Source of the DNA: Ascoidea rubescens DSM 1968
Taxonomy: Eukaryota > Ascomycota > Saccharomycetes > Ascoideales > Ascoideaceae
NCBI RefSeq assembly: GCF_001661345.1
Contig: NW_017962913.1
Coordinates: forward strand, 1,307,428-1,371,427
Direction: 5' to 3'
DNA length: 64,000 bases
Part shown: in pieces, positions 54,912 through 64,000 of the stretch
How positions within the stretch are numbered: the stretch's first letter is position 1
How the letters are laid out: each line of letters begins with the position of its first letter
Notes under the pieces: model-generated
Told to the model about the DNA's origin: nothing
Database searches by the model: none
What the model saw: only the letters and a program-made list of their open reading frames with translations
Program-made: the position numbers and the translations under genes

Positions 54912-57200
54912 TTAATATTCAGCCAATCTAACAAATTTTCTCTGTTCAACACCAGCAATTTGTTTCTTTGTACTAAGATCAAGATTTTCAATGTTATTAA
55001 CGTCGTGAGTGACACTTTTAATCTTATCATCATTTCCAGTGGAATCAAAATAACCATAACCACCTAAAAGATAATTCTTGGCCATTTCAAGTTCTTTGTT
55101 GCTTGTAACAACTTCTTTACCAATTAGTTTTCCAACAGTTTCGAGACTGTTACTTCTGGAACATGAAACACCACCCATAGAAACGGATTCTTGAAGGTTG
55201 ATCTTGTCAAATTTCATATTGTTTAAGTTGGATAAGATGCTTTCTTCTTCTTTAAATTCATTCCAAATTCTCTCAATTTCAATGTAGTAGGAGTTTAAGG
55301 TATCAAGGAATCTTTGTGTTTGTCTGTGTTTTGAACAGCAGCAAACAGTAATGGAATCATCTTTAATGATATAAGCTAAACCGAAACCATTTAAAGAAGT
55401 TGGACCAAAACCAAATAATCTTAAAGATGGGTTACCACAATTGGAAGTGGAGATGATGGAGTCGTTTAATTTGTCCCAACCAGCATCAGCAAAGATAGTT
55501 GGAAGGTCCTTAGAAGCAGCTTCCTTTGGAGGAGTGATAGTTTTTTCAACATTGTCATCAACAACATATCTTTTCCAGATACAGTATAAAGCATACAAGT
55601 GTCTATCTTGACCCAAACCCATTGAGCATTCTCTTGTTCTAGTGCTGTGTTTGCTACAAGCAGCTTTCAAGTAGTTGATCTTTTCCAAAGCAGTTGTGTT
55701 AGCTTCAAAGAATTTTTTGACGAAATGGTTTGATTCGTTTGAGACAGTTCTGATGGCTTCAGTTCTACCATGTAAGAAACCCTTTGTCATGGCAGGTTCA
55801 TAGGTACATTCGACTTTACCGTAAAGAGCGTAGTAGGTGGCTTGGAAGGACATTTGAAGAAAAGCATCGGGAGACATGCCCATTTTTTTGATTTTATTGG
55901 CACCATAGTGTTTAAATTCCAAGACCTTGAATTCGTTTTGTTGGATTAAATCGGATAACCTTGTTTCAGCGAATCTTAAAGCAGACGACAATTCTGAATC
56001 AATTTGCCAATCCAATTTTCTTGGGGTGACAGTGTAGTTTGAGATGAGTTCGACGTTGTTTTTTCTTTTCAAGATTGAGCTTTGAGTGTTTTCGTTGTCA
56101 GGCCATAAGCTTGGAGCGTTTTTGTTAATTGCCTTAGCGAAACCTAGAATGGAGTCTGTGTAGATATCAGAGACGAATCTCAAGACGGTGTGACCATCAA
56201 CGCCAGTATGTTCAAAATTGATACCGGCTTTAGCGTTTTTAGTAACGATGATTTGGATTTTGTCGTACCATCTGTTGGTACAAGTACCTACTTGAACACC
56301 ATTTTCCAATTTGGATAAACCACACAACATGTTTTTTGAGATTTCAGGTAATGATTCTAATTCAATGTCGTCAAGACAGACGATGAATAAAGCGGAATCG
56401 ATGATTTTTAAGATATTGTGGTTGGTGTCATCGAAATTTCCATGATCGTCGTAATCGTTGGATAATTTGTTTCTAATGTGAGCCCATATTCTTCTATTTT
56501 CAGTTGTGAGAACACCAAAGCTTGATTTTGCAACATCAGTGATAGAGGTGTGGGAACTGTCTTCAACAATGGCTTTGAAATTAAGCATGATGTCAGCTTC
56601 GGATAAGAGCAAGTTGTTGTCATTGTCGAGAACATCGAACCAGTAGAATTGGGATCTGCTAAGAACAATAATGTGGTTTGAGAAATTGTCAGTTTGCATA
56701 ACACAACCATCTGGAGTTGGGATTCTTGCAGTACCGAATAATTTTGAGTATTGGTACATACAAAGAGCTCTGTTGTTTCTTAGTTTGTCAATAGGTAAAT
56801 TTTCTTTTCTAATGGCTTTGATGAATTTCAAGGAGGAGGTGGTCAAGGAGGCAGCTCTTTTGACCTGGTTGCTGTTGTTGATTGGGGTTGGATCATCTTC
56901 GAGCAAGAAAAAAGGGTTGAGGTTTAAAACGACAGGAGAGTCGTAATTCAAATAGGAGTCATACCAAAATTGTTCAATATAGGAAGGTTTGTCTTTTGAA
57001 TAATCTCTTAATTGATCATCCAAATATTTGGAGAGAGGGCTGGTGTAGAAATCATTAACAGCCTTTTTGGTGATTTCGTGTTCTTCCTTGGTTTGTAGAG
57101 GCTCCAAGACTTCGAGATATCTGGCACAGGTATCTTTTAAATCTGGAATTGGTAATTTTTTGATGGAGTCTTGATATTGAAAAGTTGTTTCGGTCGTCAT
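54912..57200 (-). CDS. YAT1: Carnitine acetyltransferase YAT1
   Basis: Transfers acetyl groups between CoA and carnitine to carry acetyl units to mitochondria during growth on ethanol, acetate or fatty acids. Start ATG at 57200-57198 (MTTETTFQYQD); earlier frame opens at TTG. Family blocks: LPIPDLKDTCARYLEVLEPL, SYIEQFWYDSYLNYDSP, YSKLFGTARIPTPDGC and RSQFYWFDVLD. Also the active-site segment INFEHTGVDGHTVLRF, EFKHYGANKIKKMGMSPDAF, YEPAMTKGFLHGRTEAIR, GLGQDRHLYALYC and STSNCGNPSLRLFGFGPTS. The end NYLLGGYGYFDSTGN matches Yat1 rather than Yat2 or Cat2. 762 aa (S. cerevisiae Yat1 is 687). No presequence or AKL/PTS1 seen. It is preceded by a very long GC-rich upstream region. Confidence 0.9.
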   Translation of the reverse strand: MTTETTFQYQDSIKKLPIPDLKDTCARYLEVLEPLQTKEEHEITKKAVNDFYTSPLSKYLDDQLRDYSKDKPSYIEQFWYDSYLNYDSPVVLNLNPFFLLEDDPTPINNSNQVKRAASLTTSSLKFIKAIRKENLPIDKLRNNRALCMYQYSKLFGTARIPTPDGCVMQTDNFSNHIIVLSRSQFYWFDVLDNDNNLLLSEADIMLNFKAIVEDSSHTSITDVAKSSFGVLTTENRRIWAHIRNKLSNDYDDHGNFDDTNHNILKIIDSALFIVCLDDIELESLPEISKNMLCGLSKLENGVQVGTCTNRWYDKIQIIVTKNAKAGINFEHTGVDGHTVLRFVSDIYTDSILGFAKAINKNAPSLWPDNENTQSSILKRKNNVELISNYTVTPRKLDWQIDSELSSALRFAETRLSDLIQQNEFKVLEFKHYGANKIKKMGMSPDAFLQMSFQATYYALYGKVECTYEPAMTKGFLHGRTEAIRTVSNESNHFVKKFFEANTTALEKINYLKAACSKHSTRTRECSMGLGQDRHLYALYCIWKRYVVDDNVEKTITPPKEAASKDLPTIFADAGWDKLNDSIISTSNCGNPSLRLFGFGPTSLNGFGLAYIIKDDSITVCCCSKHRQTQRFLDTLNSYYIEIERIWNEFKEEESILSNLNNMKFDKINLQESVSMGGVSCSRSNSLETVGKLIGKEVVTSNKELEMAKNYLLGGYGYFDSTGNDDKIKSVTHDVNNIENLDLSTKKQIAGVEQRKFVRLAEY

Positions 57201-58353
57201 ATCAGCAGAGTGTATCAACAAGGAATATCAGCAGGAAAAATAGAATAGTAAAGGAATAAAAGAGAATGGGAGCGTTGGTATTGCTGTTGAGAGTTGAGAG
57301 TTGAGAGCTAGAGTAGAAATGGAAGAGAGAAAGATAGAAGATAACAAAGAATATTTATATTATTGTAGAAAGCAGGAAAAACGGACTACGGCAGAAGCGA
57401 AGATAAAAGAAATGCAAGAGTATATCATTGAAATATAATAAAATTCACAAACCATCTGCAGAAGAGAGCTTTGATAGCTGGGTCGAAAAAAGAAAAAAGC
57501 AATAACCAGAGAGCATTTGATTCTTTCTGTCTTTATGACCATACTTTTCTCGAGCCGGCTGCTTGTAGAGGCAGGTTCATGCGGAAGAACGCGGAGATTG
57601 TAGCATTTGTGCTGGAGAGAAAGAGCCACAGCGACGGGTGCAGCGCTCGATATGCAATGGGGCATGGGCAGTGGGAGAAGATGCGCGCTTCCAGATCCGT
57701 TTAAAGGGAGTTTTTGCAGCGTTTTTCCTTCAGTCCGAACATGCGTGCTTCCATGGCTGGGGTCACTCCTGGCCTGTAAGGGCTTTTGAGGCTGGAGCAA
57801 CACTGAGCACCAAAGCAACACTGAACCAGGGCTTCTCTTGTCGCACCTCTGGGTCTTAGCAGGGAAGGATTTCTGCTGGAGGAGCTGGGGGTATGGCGCT
57901 ACAGGTCCTGGGTAGTCTGGCTGTTCCTAGTTGTTCCTACAGGCTTGCAGAGCATTTGTGGTAGTGAGTATCGCTGGAGCATCGCTCTCTTCGATGGCCC
58001 TCTGCCGGATGAATAGTTCCACAATGGTTTCTTTTTGGCTGTGGCATAAGAAGCTTGATTCTGGCAATGGAAATATTTACAGACTAATCCATCCCAGTTA
58101 CCATGATTGGATTCTGCTCATCGCCCATTTGCCAGTTGCTCACACCCATGCAATCCAGATACCTCAATCCACTTAACGCAATCGCTGAGGCTTGTCTGAT
58201 TGGCTGGTCGAGGTGTGTCAAAAACAACAATTAGGAACCAGTTTTCAACATGTGTTTAAATATGATAGAAATGCAGGATCATCTACAACGTTCTTCTCTC
58301 AACTAGTGAAATGTCTGTGTCTTGAGTGGATATTTTCAGCAACCAACACTTTT

Positions 58354-58416
58354 CTCGTGCCAACAAAGCAGCTATATCTCCAGATACTGCCTGCTCAGCT
58401 ACTTTGTTGGCACGAG
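58354..58416. repeat. 20-bp inverted repeat (hairpin) upstream of YAT1
   Basis: The left arm is 58354-58373 (begins CTCGTGCCAACAAAG), the right arm 58397-58416 (ends CTTTGTTGGCACGAG). They are complementary over 20 bp with one mismatch. The loop is 23 nt. Confidence 0.85.
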
Positions 58417-58977
58417 ACCACCGAAAATGACCAGACTGCGGAACTGCAGCTGCTCATTCCCGCTGCTACCATCACGACGGTACTGCTAGCCGCGCCGCCA
58501 GCCGTGCACTGCGGTTGTGCACGTGCTTTGTGGGGCAGAGGGCGAACGAAAGGAAAAGCATGAGGAAGGCACCCGTAGCGGTGGCACGCTCCCATCTTCC
58601 GCCGACGAACAATGGACGTGCTGCAGATTCCCCAGATTATCCAGCTTTTCGAGACCATCCAGCACAATAGGGCAATACGTCTCAAGGCTTTTGTGCCGAC
58701 AGCAGCAGAACTGTTGCAAAACGTCAAATCACAAACCCGTTGGAAACAGTCTCATCACCGCCGCCATTTCACCAATGATCTTGCTGCTCTGATTTCTTTT
58801 GAAAAGTTTCTTGCAATCTCATCTCGATCACTGTTATATCCTCGATTGTGTTCATTGATTCAATTGACCCAACTGCATTTATGTCGTTAATTCATACCCA
58901 CTTGTTTCCAGTATCGGTGAACAAAAGAACAGAAAAGATTTCAAAATAAGCTTATTGAACTAACAAAAACTCATTAA

Positions 58978-59035
58978 AGTAAAATAAATTAAAATAAATT
59001 AAAATAAATTAAAATAAATTAAATTAAATTAAATT
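58978..59035. repeat. AAAATAAATT tandem repeat
   Basis: Four to five copies of a 10-bp AAAATAAATT-like unit, degrading to 5-bp AAATT units at its right end. Confidence 0.7.
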
Positions 59036-60181
59036 AAAAGAGAATAAAATAGAATAAAAGTTTTCATTAGTCTTAAAATATTCTTGGAATTGTTTAGGAA
59101 TTTTGCTGCTGATCTAATTGAGCAAGTCTCAATGCTTTATTAACTCATTTGCCCCACAAATCAATCGAATTATGATATGATATTAAAAATTCAACCTCAC
59201 TGCTTCATCTATCTGAATTAATTCAATATTATTTTGAATTCATTCTAATTTATTCCAATTCATTTCACTGTTTATTTTATTATTCCATCATGTCTTAAAT
59301 TTATTAAAATTTAGTTTTTTACCTTTTTTTTTTTGGAACCCGAATCTCAATCAACTCACTCACTCACTCAATTTCAGTTTCAATTTCCCACTAGCAAATT
59401 CTAACTCCAGAAATTTTATTTTTAAAAATTAAAACAAAACTAAAACAACTGAAAATAATTATCTTTTCTTAATTTCTTACTCCTATTTATTAGTTTCAAT
59501 CTTTTAAAATCATCTCCGTATTTCATGGGGTAAATTATGGGTTTTCGGATATATCAGGGTTGAATTTTAATCTATCTTAATTTATTACTAATAAATCCAA
59601 AATCTTCTAGTTCCAGTTCCATATTATCATAAGATTAATTACATTATTCAATTATCAAAAAAAAAGAAAAACAACTTTTCTTCTCGCTCCAATTAAAATG
59701 ATACAAGGTAGGTTTTATACGGTCCCGCATTTCTGGCTTTTAATAAAAATAAACTACACATTTTTCTCATCAAGTACAATCTTCTAATCCAATTAAAAAA
59801 ACTAAATATATAGATAAAAGAACAATGCTACTTGCTCGTTCAATTTCAATTATGAATTCGGTATTTAATAATTCAATTATTTTTGCTCTTTATATTTGCA
59901 AATCCAATAAAAGAGAAATCATGCAAAACTACACAGATTAACGCATAATAACGCAACTTGAAGAGTTTTTTTTATTTCAACCTGATGGATCTAGTAAACT
60001 ATCAATATTAACAGTATTAATTAATTAATTAATTTGTATTCTTCAATTCAAAATCACACTGATCATATCAACTTTTTATCTACATCGATTTTAGAATAGA
60101 GAATACGGTATGATTGTATATCGTGGTGGATTATTAATTAAAAGAGGGAGAGAAAAAGAAATGGAAAAGTAGATATACAAA

Positions 60182-60463
60182 ATGATTTTGGAAGTGGATA
60201 AGACCAAAGAAGATCAAAACTCCAATTACTACGCTCATATCTATTTCCTAAATATAATCAACAATTACAATGCTAAGAATGTCAAGAAGTATCTTTCCCA
60301 TATCCATCTTTTGCACAAGATGAATTACAAGCACACGAATGATGGAAAATATGTAAAAACTTCTGCTTTTTGTTCTCGAAAAAACGTATCGATTGAAAAG
60401 CTACATCAAAGTATTTCACCCATAATGAGTATCCATCACTTTAAAAACTTCCAATCTTCTTAA
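60182..60463 (+). CDS. Hypothetical 93-aa protein, uncertain
   Basis: ATG-initiated frame rich in His, Lys, Asn and Tyr: EVDKTKEDQNSNYYAHIYFL, then YNAKNVKKYLSHIHLLHKMN. No domain recognised. Codon choice (many C-ending codons for Asn, Tyr and His, AAG for Lys) looks more gene-like than the surrounding AT-rich DNA, and there is no long frame on the other strand. No splice donor/acceptor that extends it was found. It could be a lineage-specific gene or chance. Confidence 0.3.
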   Translation: MILEVDKTKEDQNSNYYAHIYFLNIINNYNAKNVKKYLSHIHLLHKMNYKHTNDGKYVKTSAFCSRKNVSIEKLHQSISPIMSIHHFKNFQSS

Positions 60464-60711
60464 TTCTTTCTTGATAATAAAAAGGAAAAAGAAGAAAAAA
60501 AGAAGAAAAAAAAAACCCAAACAAATGAAAAACTTTTCCTATCCAAAATGGTTCACCATTCCACACCACTGGTTTGTTCCACACCACTGGTCTCGTGCTT
60601 TTTCACCAAATCAGCAATTTATTATCTTGCTCCTTAACAATATCATCTTCATTGATAACATTATCTATCAAATATATATCCACACACAATAAACAGCTGA
60701 AAGTTAGAAAA

Positions 60712-61553
60712 ATGTTTGGAGTTATTTGCCCTGGAAGACAAGGTATGTTGTTTCATCTGCTTTTCCTGAAAACTGTTTGCAACTCTCTTTGCAGGTTTCA
60801 TTTACAAATATCTAACATGATTTGCCTGTAATTGTATAAACTATTTTAGTTGAAATTGCTCAACAAATTGAACAATTCCAGTATCTTGTTAAAATTGAAA
60901 AGTCTTCAAAAATATCTCATATAACATTATTTATTTTGCCAGATATCCAATTTGATCCTAATTACTCTGCTTTGATTTATTTTAATTTGGATCATAATAA
61001 TATCAATTCCACCAATAGCATAATTGCTAATTCTCCTAATGGTAATTTTACATTATTTGGAAGTTTATCATTAGAGAAACCTTCTGCGATTTTCAAGATC
61101 AATTCCAATGCAAATAAACAAATTCAAAATCAAAATAGTTTGACTCAAATTGATGATGTAGACATGGATTTGGATAATTCAACTTCAAATGTTAATTTAA
61201 GCTCAAATTTTAGTAATATCAATAATATTGGAATTATTGATAATTCGTATATAATAATTGGAATTTCAATTTCACCAAATTCCGAAGCTATGAATTTATT
61301 GCAACAGATGAAAAACTCGCAATTAAATCAACCCAAATTGTTAAATGACTCAAATCAAATTTCAAAACCAAATTTGAATAATGAGGAGATTGAATATTTA
61401 TCTAACAAAATTATATCAAATTGTTACAATTATCTAAGTGGGTTTGTTGACAATAATGGGAAAGTTTCAATAATGAAATTTAACAATTGGTGGGATAATT
61501 TTAAAAACAAGTTAAAAAACAATCCAAATTTTTTAACTAAACCAAGTGATTGA
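60712..61553 (+). CDS. OPI10: OPI10/Hikeshi family protein (spliced)
   Basis: Hikeshi-family protein; the human homologue imports Hsp70 into the nucleus on heat stress, and yeast Opi10 mutants overproduce inositol. Exons 60712-60742 (MFGVICPGRQ plus one base) and 60850-61553. The 107-nt intron has GTATGT, branch ATCTAAC near 60810-60816, and TTTTAG. The junction makes GTT (Val), giving VEIAQQIEQFQYLVKIEK then ISHITLFILPDIQFDPNYSA. This restores the family order MFGxxxxGR-xQQ-FxF-IxHIxxFLLP. The conserved SLSLEKPSAIFKINS follows. 244 aa, with Asn/Ser-rich insertions lengthening the middle. The C-terminal helix (YLSGFVDNNGKVSIMKFNNW) is typical. Confidence 0.9.
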
Positions 61554-62479
61554 TTTTGTTTTATGTTTTTCAATAATTTAAGTTTTTTATTTTTTTTTAT
61601 TTTTTTTATTTTATTTTATTTTTTTTTTATTTTATTTCATTTTGTTTTATTTTATTTTTTGTTGATATTTCAATTGAATTTGCTATTTAATTTCTAAAAA
61701 AATTTTAATAAATTTTTAATAAACTAGAGTTTAATAATTCTATTATGAATATAACGAAATGTTATCAGAATAAGAAAGAACGAAGTAAAAATAAATAGTG
61801 AAAAAATAATTAGTATTATTGACCCAAAATTTAACAAAAGTAGAATAAATAAACAGGAAAAAATGGATAAAGAGAAACAAAAACAAAACTTGAACAAAAT
61901 GTAAAAAACGGCAAAAAATAAAAATAAAAATAAAAATAAAAATAAAAATAAAAATAAAAATAAAAATAAAAATAAAAATAAAAATAAAAATAAAAATAAA
62001 AATAAAAANAATAAAAATAAAAATAAAAATAAAAATAAAAATAAAAATAAAAATAAAAATAAAAATAAAAATAAAAATAAAAATAAAAATAAAAATAAAA
62101 ATAAGACAAGATATAAAAAAATAAAATAAAAATATGTAGAACTTAATAAAAAGAAGTAAAAAATAATAATGAAAAATAAAAAGAAAAAACAAGCTGTGAA
62201 AGAAATAAACTTATTTAAAACTAAGAATTTTATTAAGATTAATATTAGCTTATTTGAGGAATGAGATCTTCTATTTTTTTTCAATTTTTTTCCATTTTTT
62301 TTTATATAAAATTGATTTGAAAGTTATATGAAGTTAAAATATGTTTTTTAAAAATAAAGAAGAGAAATAAAAATTGGAACAAATTGAAACGAATTGTAAT
62401 GAATTGGAATGAATTAGGATGAGATGAGATAAACGGAAGAAAAAGCAATAAAATTGATTAAAGTTAATTAAAATCGATT
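61554..62479. other. Convergent spacer between OPI10 and VAN1
   Basis: 926 bp, extremely AT-rich, holding the AAAATA microsatellite at 61914-62103. Leu/Phe-only frames on the minus strand are translations of that repeat. Confidence 0.6.
61914..62103. repeat. AAAATA microsatellite with one unresolved base
   Basis: About 31 copies of a 6-bp AAAATA unit, nearly perfect. One ambiguous base (n) at 62010 interrupts it, so the copy number in the assembly is not trustworthy. Confidence 0.95.
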
Positions 62480-64000
62480 CTAATTAACTTTGTCAGCAAT
62501 TTTTTGTTGTCTTCTTTTCTTTCTTTCTTTTCTGGCGATTTCCTGTAAATCATCTTCACTTGGTTCATATATATGCCACACAGTGTAATGAGGCAAACCA
62601 CCTACTTTAAAACCAAAATCTTTTGTCATTTTACCAAAAGCTTCAGTTTCAGCATGATTTTTATAGGTGAAAGCTGGAAAAGTAACACCTTGTCTAAAGA
62701 TTCTTGCTTTGGCTAGGATAGAAACACCACCAACACCATCCATATCTACCAATTGGTCAGGATTACCATCTGAATCTCTTAAATAAGCCAAATGGACTCT
62801 CCAAGTTGGATATTCAGCGTAGCCTTCGACTATAACATCATCTTCTTGCAAAGTTTTGGCCAATTCTAAACCCTGTTCACTTTCGATCCAGGTATTTAAA
62901 TCATAAGGTTGTTCATTACCTAAAAATTCTGGAAGAGGTCTCCAAACGTTTGGCACAACGACATCGTAATCATGTTTCATTAAATCTTGAATAATTGAGC
63001 TGGAACTTTGTTCAATATCAGCATCTCTCCAATAAACCCAGGAATGGTAGGGTTTTAAGGAAGTAGATACTAACCAATTTCTTGCTCTGCCCATTAATTT
63101 TCTTCGAATTCCTTGGACTTTGACATCGTGCCTATCAGAGAAACCTTGACCTATTACTTGGCCGAAATCTTTTCTAAAAATTTGAACGCTTCTAAATGGA
63201 TTATTAAATTCAGAATGATAAGGTGGTTTAAAGGCGTTTTGAATCTTTTCAACATAATCAGGGTCCATGTATCTTAGATATAGATCGTTTGTACCTCTTA
63301 ATCTCCTATTTCTTTCTTTTATAAGATCATCTTGTTCATTTAATAAGCTCATAAGGGTCGAATTTTGTAGATGCATTGTATACTCAAATAAAGTATCAAG
63401 TGTTTTATCATTTTCTGAGCAATCCGAAACAAGAAAAGCTAGATCGATTAAACGGTGAGGATAATCCAAGTCCATGAGATGTTTGAACATGAGAGGCAAG
63501 ACATGTTGAGCATTTCTTAGTGGAATACATAATAAGACTAGTTGATTATTATCTTTTCCAAAGGGAGAGCCTTGAAAATCATTTAAATCATAATAAGCGA
63601 CAGTATTACGATAAATCTTTTCCAATTCTTCATCTTTTTCTGAGTTTTCTTTGGACCGATTATTCTGAGACTGACTATCTGGAGATTTATTATTTGAATC
63701 ATTATTTATATCATTTTTATTATTTATGATCTGATCTGATGTGACGGTATAGTGGTCATAATCATCATCATTTTTGTTATTCTGAATTGCATCAGTATTT
63801 TCAATGTTATCATTATCATTATCATTATTAATATCATTGTTATTATTTTGATTCGATGTTTTAGATGAATCAGGGTATCTTAATTCATTGTCATTTTTTT
63901 TAATATTTATATCGCTAGAAAATTTGTCTTTTAAAATTTCGCCCAATTGATCTTTTTTGTCCTTACGAAAAATCAATACTAAAAGAAACAATATTATTAT
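62480..64000 (-). CDS. VAN1: Mannan polymerase I subunit VAN1 (5' end beyond the window)
   Basis: Golgi alpha-1,6-mannosyltransferase subunit (with Mnn9) that extends the N-glycan mannan backbone. The frame is open to the right edge, where a hydrophobic run (IIILFLLVLIF) is the end of the type II membrane anchor; the start lies outside. A stem region rich in Asn/Asp/Lys follows. The catalytic domain matches Van1 almost block for block: VLLCIPLRNAQHVLPLMF, FRSVQIFRKDFGQVIGQGFS, DVKVQGIRRKLMGRARNWL, SWVYWRDADIE (DxD-type metal site), NVWRPLPEFLGNEQPYDLN, GYAEYPTWRVHLAYLRD and DGVGGVSILAKARIFRQGV. 506 residues are visible. No CTG in the roughly 160 C-terminal codons examined. Confidence 0.95.
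   Translation of the reverse strand: MIILFLLVLIFRKDKKDQLGEILKDKFSSDINIKKNDNELRYPDSSKTSNQNNNNDINNDNDNDNIENTDAIQNNKNDDDYDHYTVTSDQIINNKNDINNDSNNKSPDSQSQNNRSKENSEKDEELEKIYRNTVAYYDLNDFQGSPFGKDNNQLVLLCIPLRNAQHVLPLMFKHLMDLDYPHRLIDLAFLVSDCSENDKTLDTLFEYTMHLQNSTLMSLLNEQDDLIKERNRRLRGTNDLYLRYMDPDYVEKIQNAFKPPYHSEFNNPFRSVQIFRKDFGQVIGQGFSDRHDVKVQGIRRKLMGRARNWLVSTSLKPYHSWVYWRDADIEQSSSSIIQDLMKHDYDVVVPNVWRPLPEFLGNEQPYDLNTWIESEQGLELAKTLQEDDVIVEGYAEYPTWRVHLAYLRDSDGNPDQLVDMDGVGGVSILAKARIFRQGVTFPAFTYKNHAETEAFGKMTKDFGFKVGGLPHYTVWHIYEPSEDDLQEIARKERKKRRQQKIADKVN

Larger units (their letters stand above)
57201..60711. promoter_or_regulatory. 3.5-kb region upstream of YAT1 and OPI10: GC island, hairpin, repeats
   Basis: From YAT1's start outwards: an AT-rich leader to about 57440, a GC-rich island 57440-58830 (57661-57720 has 33 and 58501-58560 has 36 G/C of 60), then AT-rich sequence. 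Contents: inverted repeat 58354-58416, CACGTG at 58520-58525, an AAAATAAATT tandem repeat at 58978-59035, an ATG frame at 60182-60463, and a 15-bp direct repeat at 60559-60591. No recognised gene before OPI10. Confidence 0.5.

Noticed and set aside
57360-57821. 153-codon minus-strand frame upstream of YAT1
   Set aside because: No domain, overlaps other frames in a GC-rich region, and spans the likely YAT1 promoter.
59698-59945. Mini-exon ATGATACAAG followed by GTAGGT with a possible second exon
   Set aside because: A joined frame of about 45 codons can be drawn, but the branch site is weak, the donor is non-consensus and the product is unrecognised.
61724-62284. 186-codon Leu/Phe frame
   Set aside because: Translation of the AAAATA microsatellite; it also crosses an unresolved base.

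Overview
The window is a nuclear fragment of a budding yeast (Saccharomycotina). It is AT-rich and gene-dense, with about 27 supported protein genes. Nearly all have clear yeast counterparts: a FUS3/KSS1 MAP kinase, OLA1, SEC21, CEG1, NIP7, PUS1, CBP3, PET100, YAT1, VAN1. A Candida/Pichia-type beta-mannosyltransferase, a fumarate reductase with a C-terminal cytochrome b5, and a PRP38 of metazoan-like organisation place it outside the Saccharomycetaceae. Leucine CTG codons are almost absent. The six in-frame ones I found sit at poorly conserved positions. This is what CUG-reassigned yeasts (CUG-Ser clades, Saccharomycopsis, Ascoidea) look like, but the lineage is an inference.

Layout, left to right. 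1-799 is the 5' part of a MAPK (minus). 2017-8725 holds a spliced FRD-cytochrome b5 gene, PGC1 and a DUF1992 gene. 9065-13573 holds a BMT-family gene, YTH1 and LYC1. 13752-20712 holds MTC6, a PMU1-like gene, PRP38, CBP3 and CEG1. 21036-30369 holds OLA1/SEC21 and CAF40/BUL1 as two divergent pairs. 32120-37805 holds a small spliced gene, RSM23 and an F-box/LRR gene. 40323-51803 holds SNT2, NIP7/PUS1, a CAB3-like gene and PET100/MYG1. 52247-64000 holds a ubiquitin-like-domain gene, YAT1, OPI10 and the start-truncated VAN1.

Six genes need splicing to give the family protein: FRD, BUL1, the small 70-aa gene, PUS1, PET100 and OPI10. Each intron lies near the 5' end of its CDS and has a yeast-type branch site. 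Several reading frames appear to begin at TTG; in each case I chose the first conserved in-frame ATG or added the upstream exon.

The themes are general housekeeping: mitochondrial biogenesis (CBP3, PET100, RSM23), RNA processing (PRP38, CEG1, YTH1, CAF40, PUS1, NIP7), the secretory pathway and cell-wall mannan (SEC21, VAN1, BMT), and carbon/CoA metabolism (YAT1, CAB3-like, FRD, LYC1). I saw no tRNA, rRNA, CRISPR array, transposon or virus-like element.

The most unusual signals are non-coding. Large GC-rich islands sit in 5' intergenic regions of an otherwise AT-rich sequence. One has a 20-bp inverted repeat upstream of YAT1. There are perfect palindromes upstream of CBP3 and between YTH1 and LYC1, and CACGTG sites that all fall in intergenic regions.
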